64,000 bases of DNA from Rugalucina vietnamica (GCA_964017185.1 OZ024870.1:26125621-26189620), one strand, 5' to 3'. Shown: positions 10,205 to 25,200, counted from the stretch's first letter. Notes: generated by a model from the sequence alone, not told the origin. Numbers and translations are program-made.

Positions 10205-13200
10205 TCATGTCTGAACTATTGCCCTATGTACACAGGGTCCATGACTGGTCTGAAGCAAGGCTGGCCACAAAATATTTTGTATCAAAATAGACTGGTTATT
10301 GGAAGGTTCCACTCTCATATGGAGGTCAGGCTGGTACACTTTTGAGTCATATAAGATGATAAAAGGTGGTCTTTGCACTGACAAACCCCATGCTGTGTGT
10401 ATGCAGCTCTCAATATAGTTTTTGAGTCCTTCACATTGCTTCAAGCATGGATAATCATACAGTGTGGCGTAGATCTGTGAACACACTTCCTGGAATAAAC
10501 ATATGCAAAAATGTTAAACTATGCATCACTGGAGGAAATAAGTACACATTATTATCGCACCTGCTTATAGCAGGGTGCGATATAGGAGTTCAAATTTCCG
10601 TCCGTCCGTACATTCGTTCGTCCGTTCGTTCGTTCGTTCGTTCGTCCGTCAACATTTACGTCGAAGTTCAGTTTTCTCGACATCAGTGATAGCTGCGAGT
10701 CTGAAACCTTGCATATTAATTGTCCTTGACATACCGTTCAAGCATGCACCTTGACCCAGTACCCTTGACCTATATTTCACGGTCCACTGACTTTGAAAAT
10801 TTTTACGTCGAAGTTTGGTTTTCTAGACACCAGTGATAGCTGCGAGTCTGAAACCTTGCATAGTAATTGTCCTTGACATACCCTGCAAGCACGCACCTTG
10901 ACCCGCTGACCTTGACCTATATTTCACGGTCCATTGACTTTGTTAATTTTTACGTCGAAGTTTGGTTTTCTCTGCATCAGTAATAGCTGAGAGCATGAAA
11001 CCTTGCATAGTAATTGTCCTTGACATACCCTTCAAGCACGCACCTTGACCCGCTGACCTTGACCTATATTTCACGGTCCACTGACTTTGTTAATTTTTAC
11101 GTCGAAGTTTGGTTTTCTCTGCATCAGTAATAGCTGTGAGCGTGAAACCTTGCATAGTAATTGTCCTTGACATACCCTTCAAGCACGCACCTTGACCCGC
11201 TGACCTTGACCTATATTTCACGGTCCATTGACTTTGTAAATTTTTACGTCAAAGTTTGGTTTTCTCTGCATCAGAGATAGCTGCGAGTGTGAAACCTTGC
11301 ATAGTAACTGTCCTTGACATACCCTTCAATCATGCACCTTGACCTGCTGACCTTGACCTATATTTTACGGTCCATTGACTTTGTTATATATTTATGTCAA
11401 AGTTTGTTTTTTTCTGCATCAGTGATAGCTGCGAGTGTGAAAGCTTGCATAGTAAATGTCCTTCACATACCCTTTCAGAACACACCTTAACCTGGTGCTC
11501 TGGACCTATATTTCATGTTTTTAGTTATTTTGCCCGATGCAGGTGCGATATCGACCTCCGCGGAGTTCTTGTTTTCTTATATATATGTACAACAGATGTT
11601 GTGAAAGTTTGAAGGTTTTGTCCTGACAATGTAATGAATATGACTTTTTACCATCTATGAAAAATGCTTCTGGTTTTTACATGGTTTTAAATAGCCACCC
11701 CAAACAGCCTTCAGTACACATACTATGCAAAATTATCGCATTATGGCATATTATGCAAAATGTGGCTCACTTGCATTGAATTTCATTTCCAATGGTCCTT
11801 AAACATGGCATAATAGAGCAAGAATCCTGCATTTGACACTATAAAACTGTTTGCATACATTTTCTTACTGCAAAATGCATAGTTAAGCAAGACAAGAGAA
11901 ATGTCCAGATATAAATAACCATACCTCAATACATGGAGAAACATCAAATCTGTCGAAACATTTAGAAAGATAGTCTTCCACATGTTTTTCCATTTCCAAG
12001 GCAACTGCGTCATCAGGTGACTGGTCTGTGGAGGCGATTACTGGCAGGTTTAGCAGGTGACGTAACTTTCCACGCAGCTCCTGAATGTTCTGTTGAACTG
12101 AACGAAAGGCAAGCTGGAAATGAAATACACAAAAGTCTGAGAGAAGAATCCCAGTACATGTATTATGCATTTTATCAACAACATAGCCAATGTACACTGA
12201 TATGAGCCATTTACATACATTGTTGCTGTTAAGTGTCCTGCTTTTTCTCTTGAAATGCTTCTAATGGTACAATAACCATCTAGAATGTTCAATATCTAAC
12301 CAAATTCTCAGATTTTCATAGCTTGACTATGAAGAGCTGCTTTATTGGCATCTATAATTGGAATAATTAATTATTGCTTGCTTAAATTCACTAAAAAAAA
12401 GACAGTTACCACTACAACTGAGAAGAGAATTTTTCCTTTTAACGAGTGGACCTCTTTGAGTTGTTCCATGTCATTAAGAGCTTGTAAAGCAGCTTCGCGA
12501 TCTTCATGATACAGACGACCAAACTGTCGAATCAGCTCGACTGTCCAGGTTGATTCTACCTGTTGGGGAACTGCTGCTTGGAGGGATAGCCTGAAATCAG
12601 AGGTACTATTAGATAAACATGGGAACAATAATTTGGCAGTGGTATGCTCTGAAACCATCAAGAGCTTGCAGAAAAGATCAGTAGAGGACCATACTGTCTT
12701 GGGTTTTGAGTTATAACTGCTCATTAGTCCCCTTTTGCTGCTGAAAACCTTCATATTGGTACATGGGCACCGTAGGCCTACGGTGAGAATTTTGCCAGTC
12801 TCTTCCAGGTTAGGATTTAAACCTACAACCTTTCCACACAGAAGACCAGTCAACCATGTCAACAAGAAACAGATGTTAATGGTCTTATGATCAAAGAAAG
12901 TAGATAAAACTCCTCAAAGAGCCCATTTCTTTCTGCTTTGGCAACCATTTTCAACCAAAAATATGCATCTAACACTTAACTGTTCGCTTTTGCTGTCATT
13001 TATCAATTTACCAGTCGCTCCTTGATAAGACTTACTGTTCAAGGTATTGTTTCTCCTTTTCCTGTAAGTTCTTCACCATTTCCCTGCTCTTCTCCAGCTG
13101 AGCTCGGACATGCTCCAGCTCCAGCTCCTGGTTCCTCCGCTCGTCTCCCAGGCTGATCAGTTTACCCAACCGAGCTGGCAGGGTACCTTTCTCAAGATGA

Positions 13201-16200
13201 TTCTTTAGAACAATAGCATGGCCATTGGAAAACCCATTTCTATTTTTAGCTTCATCGGGCTGGTAACCATGTCCTATGTGTATGATAGATGGCCTAGTCC
13301 CTGCATTCAAAACAAGATAATTTCGTTGTACAGTCAAACCTCATTATAGCGTGTCTCACTATAATGCAGTTTTCACTATGACACAGCAATGTCATGGCTC
13401 CAAACTGATTATTTGCCTTTATGTCTCTTATAAGTAGCCTCATTTTGACATGGTTACAGTTATAAAATGATTCTATGGGACCCCAAAGATAGCATTATAA
13501 TGAGGTTGGTCTGTATTCAGCATTTGAGCCGCCTTGTGGGAAAACCAACAATGTGGTTTCCGAACAGGTCCAACACAAACGGACCTGTACAAGCACAGAA
13601 AAGAGCTAGAAGATTGAAATTTCGGATTTAAGTAGAAGAAGAATTGTACTATCCGTGTAGCGAAAACAAAGGCGCTGATCAGCTTTGCAGTTACTGCGAA
13701 GCTGATCTGCGCCTTTGTTTTCGCATAGGCAGATTGTTGGTTTTCCCATGTGGCGGCTCATTTAAGTTTCGCCAGTGAGATGCACTGGAGAAAATCTTTT
13801 TGAAATGGTATAAATATACATGAATGAGTTCTGAAGGCATAAGCCATTTTAGCTGATCTCAAGGACTTGAACACTTTAACTAGAAACATGAAAATTATAA
13901 AATATTATTGTAGCAGGGCACCAATCCACCAAAGATTTTCTTGGGAAGCACAGTGGCCTAGTAGAGTGTCAGACTGTGAATCAACTCAATCAAGAGACCT
14001 GTGTTCAAACCCCATTGGTACCACTATGTTCTTTGAAGGAAATATAATCACTTCCCTTAGTGCTAGTTAATAACCAGGAAGCTGTGGCTCCATCCTGACA
14101 TGACTGAAAATTTGTTTACCGGGGTTTTAAACTGCAAATCAAACCATTACAAAAACATGCCCATATGATATACAGTAATTTTTTCAGGTCAAAAATCGAT
14201 AATTTTCAGAGGACAATTTTTTATATTTTTCTTATTTTTGCTCAAAACATAGATTGTGGGTACACGTTAGAACCGCCTCAGCGAGGCGGTTCTAACGAGT
14301 ACTCACAATCTATGTTTTGGAGCAAAAATAAGAAAAATAGGTATACCCCTGCATACCCCAGTTTTACTATATAAAAGTGGGGTTTGAGGGGGTATATATT
14401 GCACGGACATGTTTTCCTGATGCAAAGATATTCTAGGTTCTGATAAAATTTAAGTAGAGCTTTGGTCATATCTAAGTTATGTAAACTTGATGAAAGAGAA
14501 AGCTCCAATAATCTACAAATAAGAATTATTATTAATTAAAGAAAATGAATAATAACCTCTCAATTTACACTTGAATTCCTTCAGTTGTTAATTGTTAGTT
14601 ATAATGACATTTTTCAAGCTTTATTATCACAACAATCAGAAAACTAAACATTCCATTAAATGCGGATGATATTTCATAATAAAAATGAAAGTGAAAATTA
14701 ATACAGTTTACTCCCATCTGAAAGGAATAATATAATTTAAATTATGAAATATGCCATCATTAAAATTTATTTAAATTTGTACAAATTAAATTGTTTGGAC
14801 CTTCCCTATTGCTAATTAGACTTGTCATCTTTTTCAAAGGAAGGTAGAGTTACAGCATGCAAATCCATTGTTTTGTTTGAATTCTCTCCTGTAATATTTT
14901 TTCCCCTTTTATCATGTCAACATGTAAAAGCTGCTGTCTAAAATTTAATCTTAAAATTTCATCTGTTGTTGGTCACTGCTTCTCTTTCCTCTGGGGTAGT
15001 CTATCAAGAGGAAATAACTTTATCTTGTCAGAGGCTGCTCTGAACACGGTTGATCTGTTTTTAAATATAAGCTGTTAACCCATCCAACATGTTCAATAGC
15101 ATGGTGTTACCCCTGTAGAATGAAGCAATTTTGAGACTTTGGTAATTTTACTCAAACCAAAACATGTATAAGGTACAGCCCCATTCACTCGAGTTTGCCA
15201 TCAGTCAAGTTAGTGTGTAAATCAGGTAACTGTTTATTCTATTTTAGAACTGAAACAGTGTCACAGATGTTCTTAAAATCTATTCAGCATTATTTTATCT
15301 TTGGGTAATGATGTCATCTCTTCTAATAAAAAACATTGTACATGTAATTGTTTGGTTAAAGCACATGTTTATTTCAAAATTCTTTGCACAACATATACAA
15401 TACATATTAAGAACACACAATTGAAATAGGATAGGGACAAAAGCGGAATTTTATCAATTTCAGCAGTTACCTATCGGTATCTACATAGCCAAAATTCCAC
15501 ATAGATAAAAATTGCACTCGGGTTTGCTGTTTTAAAGGTCATTTAGTTTGAAATTGTCACTCAAATAGCAGATCAATCAATCCAGATGCCTTTGTGGGCA
15601 ACATGAAAAGAACTAGAAATGCGTGTTTGTAAAACACTATGCCCCCAACTGTATGCTTGTCCCTAAACTGGCAGTTTGTATGATTCATTTATTTCATTCG
15701 AATGCAGTCAAATTTAATTTCCTGAAGAAGCTGTTCGGTTACATCTGTTTTGACCTCGATCCAGAAACAGAATGTAAGCTTTTTTGCAGGCAAGTTAGAA
15801 ATGAAGTAAAAATTTAAAAATGGAATAATTATGTCAAAATTTGACAGAGAGTCCTCAAACGTTAATCAGGTGATCTTCTTCTCAGCCCCAACCAGCATAC
15901 CAAATATGAAGGCTCTAGCTAGCTAGCTCATTCAAAGGGACATTATTCCAACAAGGGGCATAACACGTAAATGAAAAAATACAGGCCAACTATTTTTTCA
16001 TGAGGAATCTGTATATGAAATTTCAAAACCCTATAATTCACCATTCAAAGGTTTCAAATTTCACCGAAAAGTGGAAAAATCAATCAAAATTTCAATATTC
16101 TGTAATTTTTGTAAAAAAATTGACAGAAAGTTCTCAAAAGTTAACCAGGTCATCTACTTCTCAGCCCCAACAAGTGTACCAAATATGAAGGCTCTAGCTT

Positions 16201-19200
16201 CAATACTTTTTGAGATATCTTGCACACAAGATTTTCAAATTTTGTTTTCAAAGGGACATAACTCAAAAAAGGGGCATAACTTGACCATACAAAAAAATAC
16301 GGGTCAACTATTTTATCATGAGGAATGTGTATATGAATTTTCAAAACCCTAGCATTCACCGTTCAAAAGTTTCAAATTTAACCGAAAAGTGGAAAAATCA
16401 ATCAAAATTTCAAAATTCCGTATTTTTGTTAAAAATTTGACAGAAAGTTCTCAAAAGTTAATCAAGTCATCTACTTCTCAGCCCCAACAAGTGTACCAAA
16501 TATGAAGGCTCTAGCTTCAATACTTTTTGAGATATCTTGCACACAAGATTTTCAAATTTTGTTTTCAAAGGGACATAACTCAAAAAAGGGGCATAACTTG
16601 GCCATACAAAAAAATACGGGTCAACTATTTTATCATGAGGAATGTGTATATGAAATTTCAAAACCCTAGCATTCACCGTTCAAAAGTTTCAAATTTAACC
16701 GAAAAGTGGAAAAATCAATCAAAATTTCAAAATTCCGTATTTTTGTAAAAAATTGATGGAAAGTTCTCAAAAGTTAATCAGCTCATCTACTCCTCAGCCC
16801 CAACAAGTGTACCAAATATGAAGGCTCTAGCTTAAATACTTTTTGAGATATCTTGCACACAAGATTTTCAAATTTTGTTTTCAAAGGGACATAACTCAGA
16901 AAAGGGGCGTAACTCGGACATGAAAAAATATACGGGTCAACTATTTTTTCATGAGGAATGTGCATATGAAATTTCAAAACCCTAGCATTCACCATTCAAA
17001 AGTTAACACACACACAGACAGACAGACACACAGACAGACAAGCCGAAAGCAATATGCCCTTCCAACTTTTTCAAATTTCAAAACCCTAGCATTCACCGTT
17101 CAAAAGTTTCAAATTTAACCGAAAAGTGGAAAAATCAATCAAAATTTCAAAATTCCGTATTTTTGTTAAAAACTTGACAGAAAGTTCTCAAAAGTTAATC
17201 AGGTCATCTACTTCTCAGCCCCAACAAGTGTACCGAATATGAAGGCTCTAGCTTCAATACTTTTTGAGATATCTTGCACACAAGATTTTCAAATTTTGTT
17301 TTCAAAGGGACATAACTCAAAAAAGGGGCATAACTTGGCCATACAAAAAAATACGGGTCAACTATTTTATCATGAGGAATGTGTATATGAAATTTCAAAA
17401 CCCTAGCATTCACCGTTCAAAAGTTTCAAATTTCACCGAAAAGTGGAAAAATCAATCAAAATTTCAAAATTCCGTATTTTTGTAAAAAATTGATGGAAAG
17501 TTCTCAAAAGTTAATCAGGTCATCAACTCCTCAGCCCCAACAAGTGTACCAAATATGAAGGCTCTAGCTTAAATACTTTTTGAGATATCTTGCACACAAG
17601 ATTTTCAAATTTTGTTTTCAAAGGGACATAACTCAGAAAAGGGGCGTAACTCGGACATGAAAAAAAATACGGGTCAACTATTTTTTCATGAGGAATGTGC
17701 ATATGAAATTTCAAAACCCTAGCATTCACCATTCAAAAGTTAACACACACACAGACAGACAGACACACAGACAGACAAGCCGAAAGCAATATGCCCTTCC
17801 AACTTTTTCAAAGTTGGGGGCATAAAGATCTTCAGAGCACGTGTAATGCAAATGCTCAAATGGCAAACTGGAGTGAAAGGGGCTGTAACAAATAGAAAAA
17901 ATGATTTATGAATGAAGAAAAAAAAAGATCAATATAATTTGTCTTTATGTCAATATAATTACAACATATAAATGTTAGCCATTTTAATGTATTCTAATAA
18001 TAAATTATAAGCTACAATGTTAATGAAGTGTTATGACTGTTGGACCAAATATGTTTCAATGACCCAGTTACACAATTGTATTAAAACAAATATGAACTCC
18101 TGCACCAAGATACCTCAAAATGATCAAAAATGGAACTAAAAAAAAAAATAAGTCCAGAAGATGAGATAATATTATAAAAGATGCTGTTATAAGAACTGTG
18201 GGTTTGGCACCTGTAAATATGGGTTAAGCCCCTTGGTAATTTAATATTACTGATCACTCTGAGGGTGGAACTTCTGTATCAGGTTTGTCGATTTTTGAAC
18301 TGTTTGCACTTTCTGTGTGCTTATTCATATACATTCAGGTAACTGAGTGGTCACCTTTTGGGAAATAGCTGCTTACTTGGCTTACCATAATTTTATGTTC
18401 TCTTTATATCAGTAGCTATTTGTAATTTTGTTTGTCTCCCACCAGGGTTTTTAGCTCACCTGATCCGAAGGCTCACAAGGTGAGGTTATAGTATGGTAGT
18501 CGAGCCATCGTCCGTCCGTGTGTGCATCCATCCGTGCGTCCGTCCGTGTGTGCATCCATCCGTGCGTGCGTTCACACTTTCAATGTTGAATATCTCTGAG
18601 ACTAGCCGGCCTATTGCAGTCAGATTATAATGAAGCAGCATTGGGGTGGGGGATTGCCTGCCATAGGTTTTTAAGCAGATAGGATCGGAACTCTGGTTTC
18701 CATAGCAACAGATAGCTCCCATTGAGTTATAATAGGGAAAATGTTGTGGCCATTCTAGCAACTTCATTTTTGATTGGATCTTCTTCATTCTTGTGAATAA
18801 CAAGGGCAACCTTAACATCTCGTATGAGTTCGAATTTCGGCTAGGTTCGACCTCAGATGGCGGAGTTGGCTGCCCTTGAGCGTCTGGAAAAATCCCCACA
18901 GGCTTATAATGGGAAAAATGCTGTGGCCACTCTAGCGCCATTATTTTTCAGTGAATCTTCTTCATTCTTGCAGGTAACAAGGACAACTATAATATCTCGG
19001 ATGGGTTCGAATGTCAGCTTGATCCGACCTCTGACTGTGGAGTTAGCTGCCCTTGAGTATTTGAAAAATCATTATTTTGTGTTGTGGCCACTCTAGTGCC
19101 TTCAATTTTGATCGGATCTTATTCATACTTGGAAGTAATAAGGATAGCCGTAACAGCTTGGATGAGTTTGAATTCTGACCCTAGAATGCAGTTATCTGCC

Positions 19201-22200
19201 CTTGACTGTGTGAAAAATCAATATTTAGTGTTGTGGCCACTCTAGCGCCTTCATTTTTATTCGGATTTTCTTTATTCTTGGAAGTAAAAAGGACATCAAT
19301 AACATCTCGGGTGAGTTCGAATTTCGACCAGATCCGACCTCTGACTACGGAGTTATCTGCCCTTGAGTGTTTGAAAAATCAGTATTTTGTGTTGTGGCCA
19401 ATCTAGCATCTTTGTTTTTCAGTGGATCTTCTTCATTCTTGCAGCTAACAAGGATAACTACAATATCTTGGATGAGTTCAAATTTCGACCAGATCCAACC
19501 TCTGACTGTGGAGTTATCTGCCCTTGAGTGTTTGAAAAATCAATATTTTGTGTTGTGGCCACTCTAGCATCTTTGTTTTTTAGTGGATCTTCTTCATTCT
19601 GACAGGTAACAAGGATAACTACAATATCTCGGATGAGTTCGAATTTCGGCCAGATCCTACCTCTGACTGTGGAGTTATCTGCCCTTGAGTGTTTGAAAAA
19701 TTAATATTTTGTGTTGTGGCCACTCTAGCATCTTTGTTTTTGAGTGGATCTTCTTCATTCTTGCATGTAACAAGGATAACTACAATATCTCGGATGAGTT
19801 CGAATTTCGACCAGATCCTACCTCTGACTGCAGAGTTATCTCCCAGCAGGCACCTGACGTCTGTTTGACGTCAGATATTGGTTATATTTTGGTTGCGACG
19901 TCATATAACCAATTTCCAACGTCTATCAGACGTCATTTCCTGACGTCTTTTGGACGTCTGGATTGGACGTTGTTTTGACGTCCAACTAGTTCGTCAGTTA
20001 GACGTCGTAATCAAGACGTGATTTAGACCTTGTGTTTTTCATACTTCTGACCATGTGTGGTGTGCAAATTAATGAAACTTCACTTTGGGTAAAAATCAGA
20101 TCATTCGTTTCGTGTGTTTCTTTTGCTTTCTTTCTTTCTTTTTTCTTTTTTTCTATGTTACTTCCAGCAGACACTTGACGTCCGTTGGACGTCAGTTTGA
20201 CGTCAGACTCCAACGTCATAATAACGTTGGAGTAAGGTTGATTTTGAAAGTTTGTTTGTTGTCAAAACTAGACGTCAATCTGACGTGCTAAAGCCAACGT
20301 CGGTTTAACGTCTGAAAGCTGACGTCATTCTGACGTCCTAAAAACGACGTTTGAATTAATGTCTTATAAATAGTTTAAGGTGTATATTTTTTCGCATTTT
20401 TGAATAACAGTGGATTCAGAAGGGCAGTGATGCACTTTTGATAGTCCCTTTCACCCGAAGGATCAACCGGAAGGAGGTTTTAGGTTTCACTCCTTTGATA
20501 GAGTTTTTCGGGACATACACAATGTTCAAGATATTAATTCAGCCTGATGTTGATACATCTTATTTAAGCAAAATTTTATTGCTTTATGGTGCTAAAACCA
20601 ATAAGACATTAGTGTGAGAAATAAGATTATTCTGAACAAATAATTATTTAAAATGGTGAAATAAATATTAAAATATACAAATTTTATTTTCATCTTAATT
20701 GAAAGTTTGATAATTTAGTGAAAGACTTTATTTTGATTAATAAATAATCATTTTTTCTACATTAATTAAGCATGAGGGCGAAATATGGGATTTCCCATAC
20801 GAGACTCAGATATGACTTTTAAGTGGCAATTTGAATTTGATATTATTACATAATATGTGTAAGAAATTATGTCAGTTTAGGGGCAGCTAACTCTGACGAC
20901 ATATACGAAAAACACGTCCCCAGCAGGCATCTGACGTCAACTTGATGTCGGATATTGGTTGTATTTTGGTCACGACGTCATACATACTCATTATTACTTC
21001 AGTAACTTGATCTGATGGGTCGGATCACGTCGAGTAGCTGCGCCAGGAAAGACCAGATCACGCTCGTCGGAGCGCGTTTATTATATAGCTACAAAAGTAA
21101 TCAGCCACAAGAATTCAAATCGTAAATTTGCGACATTATGACGACGTACCATACGACGTTGCGTCAAATCTTTGATGACGTAACATTGTGCCAGTTCTTA
21201 CGTCAAAGCTAGAAAAGTCGTTAATTTTTTGTTAATTATGTTGCTTTGATGACAAGCGAACCTCTTTAACTTTTGAAACAGTTGTTGTTTTATAAATTAA
21301 AATAGAAATTACTCTGGTTGTCATTCAGATTTAGATGCCGGCTTTAGGTGCTGGATTTTATATTGTTGGGTAAAAAATGGAGGATGGTGATACGGAATCG
21401 TATCAGGACAGTGTGGTGATACAAGATTCCGTATTTTTGTCTCGGAAAATGGGTAGTATCAATGGTTATTTTTGGTAGGTATATAATAAAACCAATAATC
21501 AACGTCCACCTGACGTCCAGTCCTGACGTCAGTGGACGTATTGATATGACGTCGAAATGACGCCGGATTCAAACGTAAGTCTAACGTCATATGTCGACAG
21601 AGTTAGCTGCCCTTGAACTGACATAATTTCTTGCGCAAATTATGTAATAATATCAAATTCAAATAATAATTTCAACATTGCCACTTTTAAAAAAGTCATA
21701 TCTAGGTCTCGTATCGGAAATCACATATTTCGCCCACCATGCTTAATTTAGAAAAAATAATTATTTGTTAATCAAAATATAAAGTGTTTCACTAAATTAT
21801 TAAACCTTCTATTAAGACAAAAATGAAATTTGTATATTTTAATACTTATTTCACCATTTTAAATTATTGATTGTTCACAATAGTCTTATTATTTACACTA
21901 ATGTCTTATTTGTTTTAGCACCATATAGCAATAAAATTTGACATAAATAAGATATACCAACATCAGATCTAGAGTGATTTAACATCTTAAGCATTTTGTA
22001 TATCCCGAATAACTCTATCAAAGGAGTAAAAGGGAATAACAATAGTGCACTTCTGAATCCACTTCAGGATTTCAGAGTGTTAATTATAATTACATTCACG
22101 ATATCGGTTTTAGCACGTCAGATTTATGTCTGTTTTTGACGTCAAACAAACTTTCAAAATCAACCTAAATCCAACGTCATTATGACGTCGGAGTCTGACG

Positions 22201-25200
22201 TCTATCTGACGTCCAACCGACGTCAAATGTCTGCTGGGCTGCCCTTGAGGGTTTGAAAAATCAGTATTTTGTGTTGTGGCCACTCTAGCATCTTTGTTTT
22301 TTTTCAGTGGATCTTGTTCATTCTGGCAGGTAACAAAGATAACTACAATATCTCAAATGAGTTCGAATTTCGGCCAGATCCGACCTCTGACTGCGGAGTT
22401 ATCTGCCCTTGAGTGTTTGAAAAATCAATATTTTGTGTTGTGGCCACTCTAGCATCTTTGTTTGTCAGGGAATCTTCTTCATTCTTGCAGGTACCAAGGA
22501 TAACTACAATTTCTCGGCTGAGTTCGAATTTAGGCCAGATCCGACCTCTGACTGCTGAGTTAGCTGCCCTTTAGTGTTTGAAAAATCAATATTTTGTATT
22601 GTGGCCACTCTAGCGGCTTCAATTTTGATCGGATCTTCTTCATTCTTGGAAGTATCAAGGATAACCATAACATCTTGGATGAGTTTGAATTTGAGCCAGA
22701 TTCGACCCAGGACTGTGAAGTTAGCTGCCCTTGAATGTTTTTTTTCAAGCGTCTTCAATTTTGATAAAAAAACAACACACTTTGTCCAGTGACTGTACTT
22801 GTTGACTCTCATGTGAGCGATCGTTGCCCTTGGGCTACTTGTAGTTTGGGACTTTTGATTTTTATTACACCAGTTCCTGATCATTGTGTTCTTTTAACTT
22901 TGCCTTAAATTTTTAGACCTCCAGTCAAGCTAGATCCCTCAAGGTGGCTCAAATTTCAATTTTGTAAGTATTATATTTGAATTTTGTGCAATAATTACAA
23001 GCTACAACAAAATAATGAGTCATGTCATGAGAAAACCAGATTTTTGCCTATACAAAAAAGGCGCAGATCAGCTTCGCAGTAACTGCGAAGCGCCTTTGTT
23101 TCGCTACACAAATTGTACAATTCCTGTCCTTCCTATGTCCGAAATTCCAAGCTTCTAGTCCTCTTCTGTGGCTGCACAGACCGGTTTGTGTTGGACAGAG
23201 TCAGAATCCCTGAAAACCGTTTTTCTTGCGTCACAGCTCATATATGATAATTACAAGCTATGACAAATCATTGTCAAACCTGTCTATGGGGAATGCATTA
23301 GCTCTAAGACTGAAGCTGGGTTTTCAACTCCAGAGGCATGCTTGAAACATAGAATACTATCCAGGAAGCTATAATAGGGAACTGCATTATGGGTATAAAA
23401 TAAATTTCATTTTTATGACTCTAAAATACTAAATTATACCTTATTCAACAATTTATTGACACTTATGCCACATTAACAAAATACAAAATACAGTCATAAA
23501 TTGTCTTCAAAACCATTTTTTTACCCCATGGTGTGAAAATTTTGATAAATTTAAAGGTTCCTCCAATTTCTTTCTGAAAATAGAGACCAATTTTTAATGG
23601 AAACATTTAAATACATATTTATCAATATACATTGAAAATGTTAATTTATTCTGTCTATGAAGTATTAAATTCTTCCATTTGTTCACACAATACAATTTTT
23701 GGAAGTAAGACTACAAAAACAGCATTGTCTTGGGACTGGATATCTTCTAGGAACACAAAACCATCAATCAACTTTTTTTTCATGGTTATAACATTGGCAT
23801 TTTTTTTTTTGTCCTTTTGACTTTTGTACAGTTTCTCATTTTCTGTGGTAGTTTATTTTTGAAGATTTCTCTCTCTCTTGCTGAATTTAGTAGCTGCTCA
23901 CACATCGAAATAAAATATTAATACAGACACTTCCACTGCAAACTTTAGGAAACAATGGATGTCAACCAAGATTTGATCTTTTTGTTCTCACAAAAGCATG
24001 ATGGGGAAAGGGGTGGCATAGTGAAAGAATATTTCTGATTGAGAAGTCAAGGGTACCAACCAATCAGTGCCCATTTGTGTCCTTGAGCATGACACATTAA
24101 GTTTCCATAGTATCGGCATGATTGAAAAAATGTTAACTTGGGACATTATAAAGCTAAACATAGTATCGGCATGATTGAAAAAATGTTAACTTGGACATTA
24201 TAAAGCTAAACATAGTATCGGCATGATTGAAAAAATGTTAACTTGGACATTATAAAGCTAAACATAGTATCGGCATGATTGAAAAAATGTTAACTTGGAC
24301 ATTATAAAGCTAAACAAACCAAACCAAGAAGCCTTCATAACAATTAAACAAGCAAGCATATTAACACCATGGTCAACAATGTTAGAATTCAGCACACCAA
24401 ACTTCAGTGATCACATAACAGACCTGCTGTGAAGGATAACCCTTTCTTCAAATATCTAGAGCCCCGGCCTGTGTTGTTACCTGGCAATATATTCGTACAT
24501 GTAATGGACTACATAAGGAGGTACACAATAGCAGATTTTTTTCTGTTATCATTTGTATTAGTAAATTTGTTGTGTATAAAAAGAGCGCTACAAATGCTGT
24601 GTGGTGTCCTTGAGCTCCCAATGTACTCGTACCAGGAAATAATGGCTTTGTCTCAACATGACTGATAGCTTGTTGAATGGGGCATTCAACAACGAACCGA
24701 ACTTTGTTTAGCAAGCTTGCCATGTACTAAGATCCCGAGCTAGATATGTAAAATGCATAATACAATGTATTAATTTGCATATTCATAATATAATAATATT
24801 AAAGCAATAGCTATCTTACATATGTTTCTTTTTAACCAGTGCCTTCTTAGATTTAATTAAAAGTAGCTCAGGAGTTAGCATGGTTCCTCTTTATGTGCTA
24901 GAACACTGTGTTAGGCAATTTATTCGTGGACTTTTTAGTGAGAAGAGAACATGCTACTCCAGAAGCATTTTTTTCTATACACTTCAGTCTCTACAAGGCT
25001 ACTCCTCTAGATAACATTTAATATAAAGAGGTTTTTTGCTTTAAGTTTACATTAGTTTGTGTGTCACAGTTTACATTAGTTTGTGTGTCACAATGTCCCT
25101 TTATAAAGTAATTGGCTTACATAATGCTGCCAAGTTCTATGGAGTACCACAAACAGCATTGGAAACCAGCTGCCCTGTAATTTAACCTTTTTGATAAATT

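Noticed and set aside
15623-17732. Repeated ~70-residue frames on both strands in the 15.6-17.7 kb array
   Set aside because: They follow the 317-bp tandem unit exactly, on both strands, so they are repeat translations.
24106-24316. CRISPR-like array of four ~52-bp repeats
   Set aside because: No unique spacers between repeats, it lies within a SINE, and the DNA is clearly eukaryotic.
24429-24723. Overlapping 78- and 91-residue frames on opposite strands
   Set aside because: No domain, no splice signals at suitable edges, and mutual overlap; probably chance.
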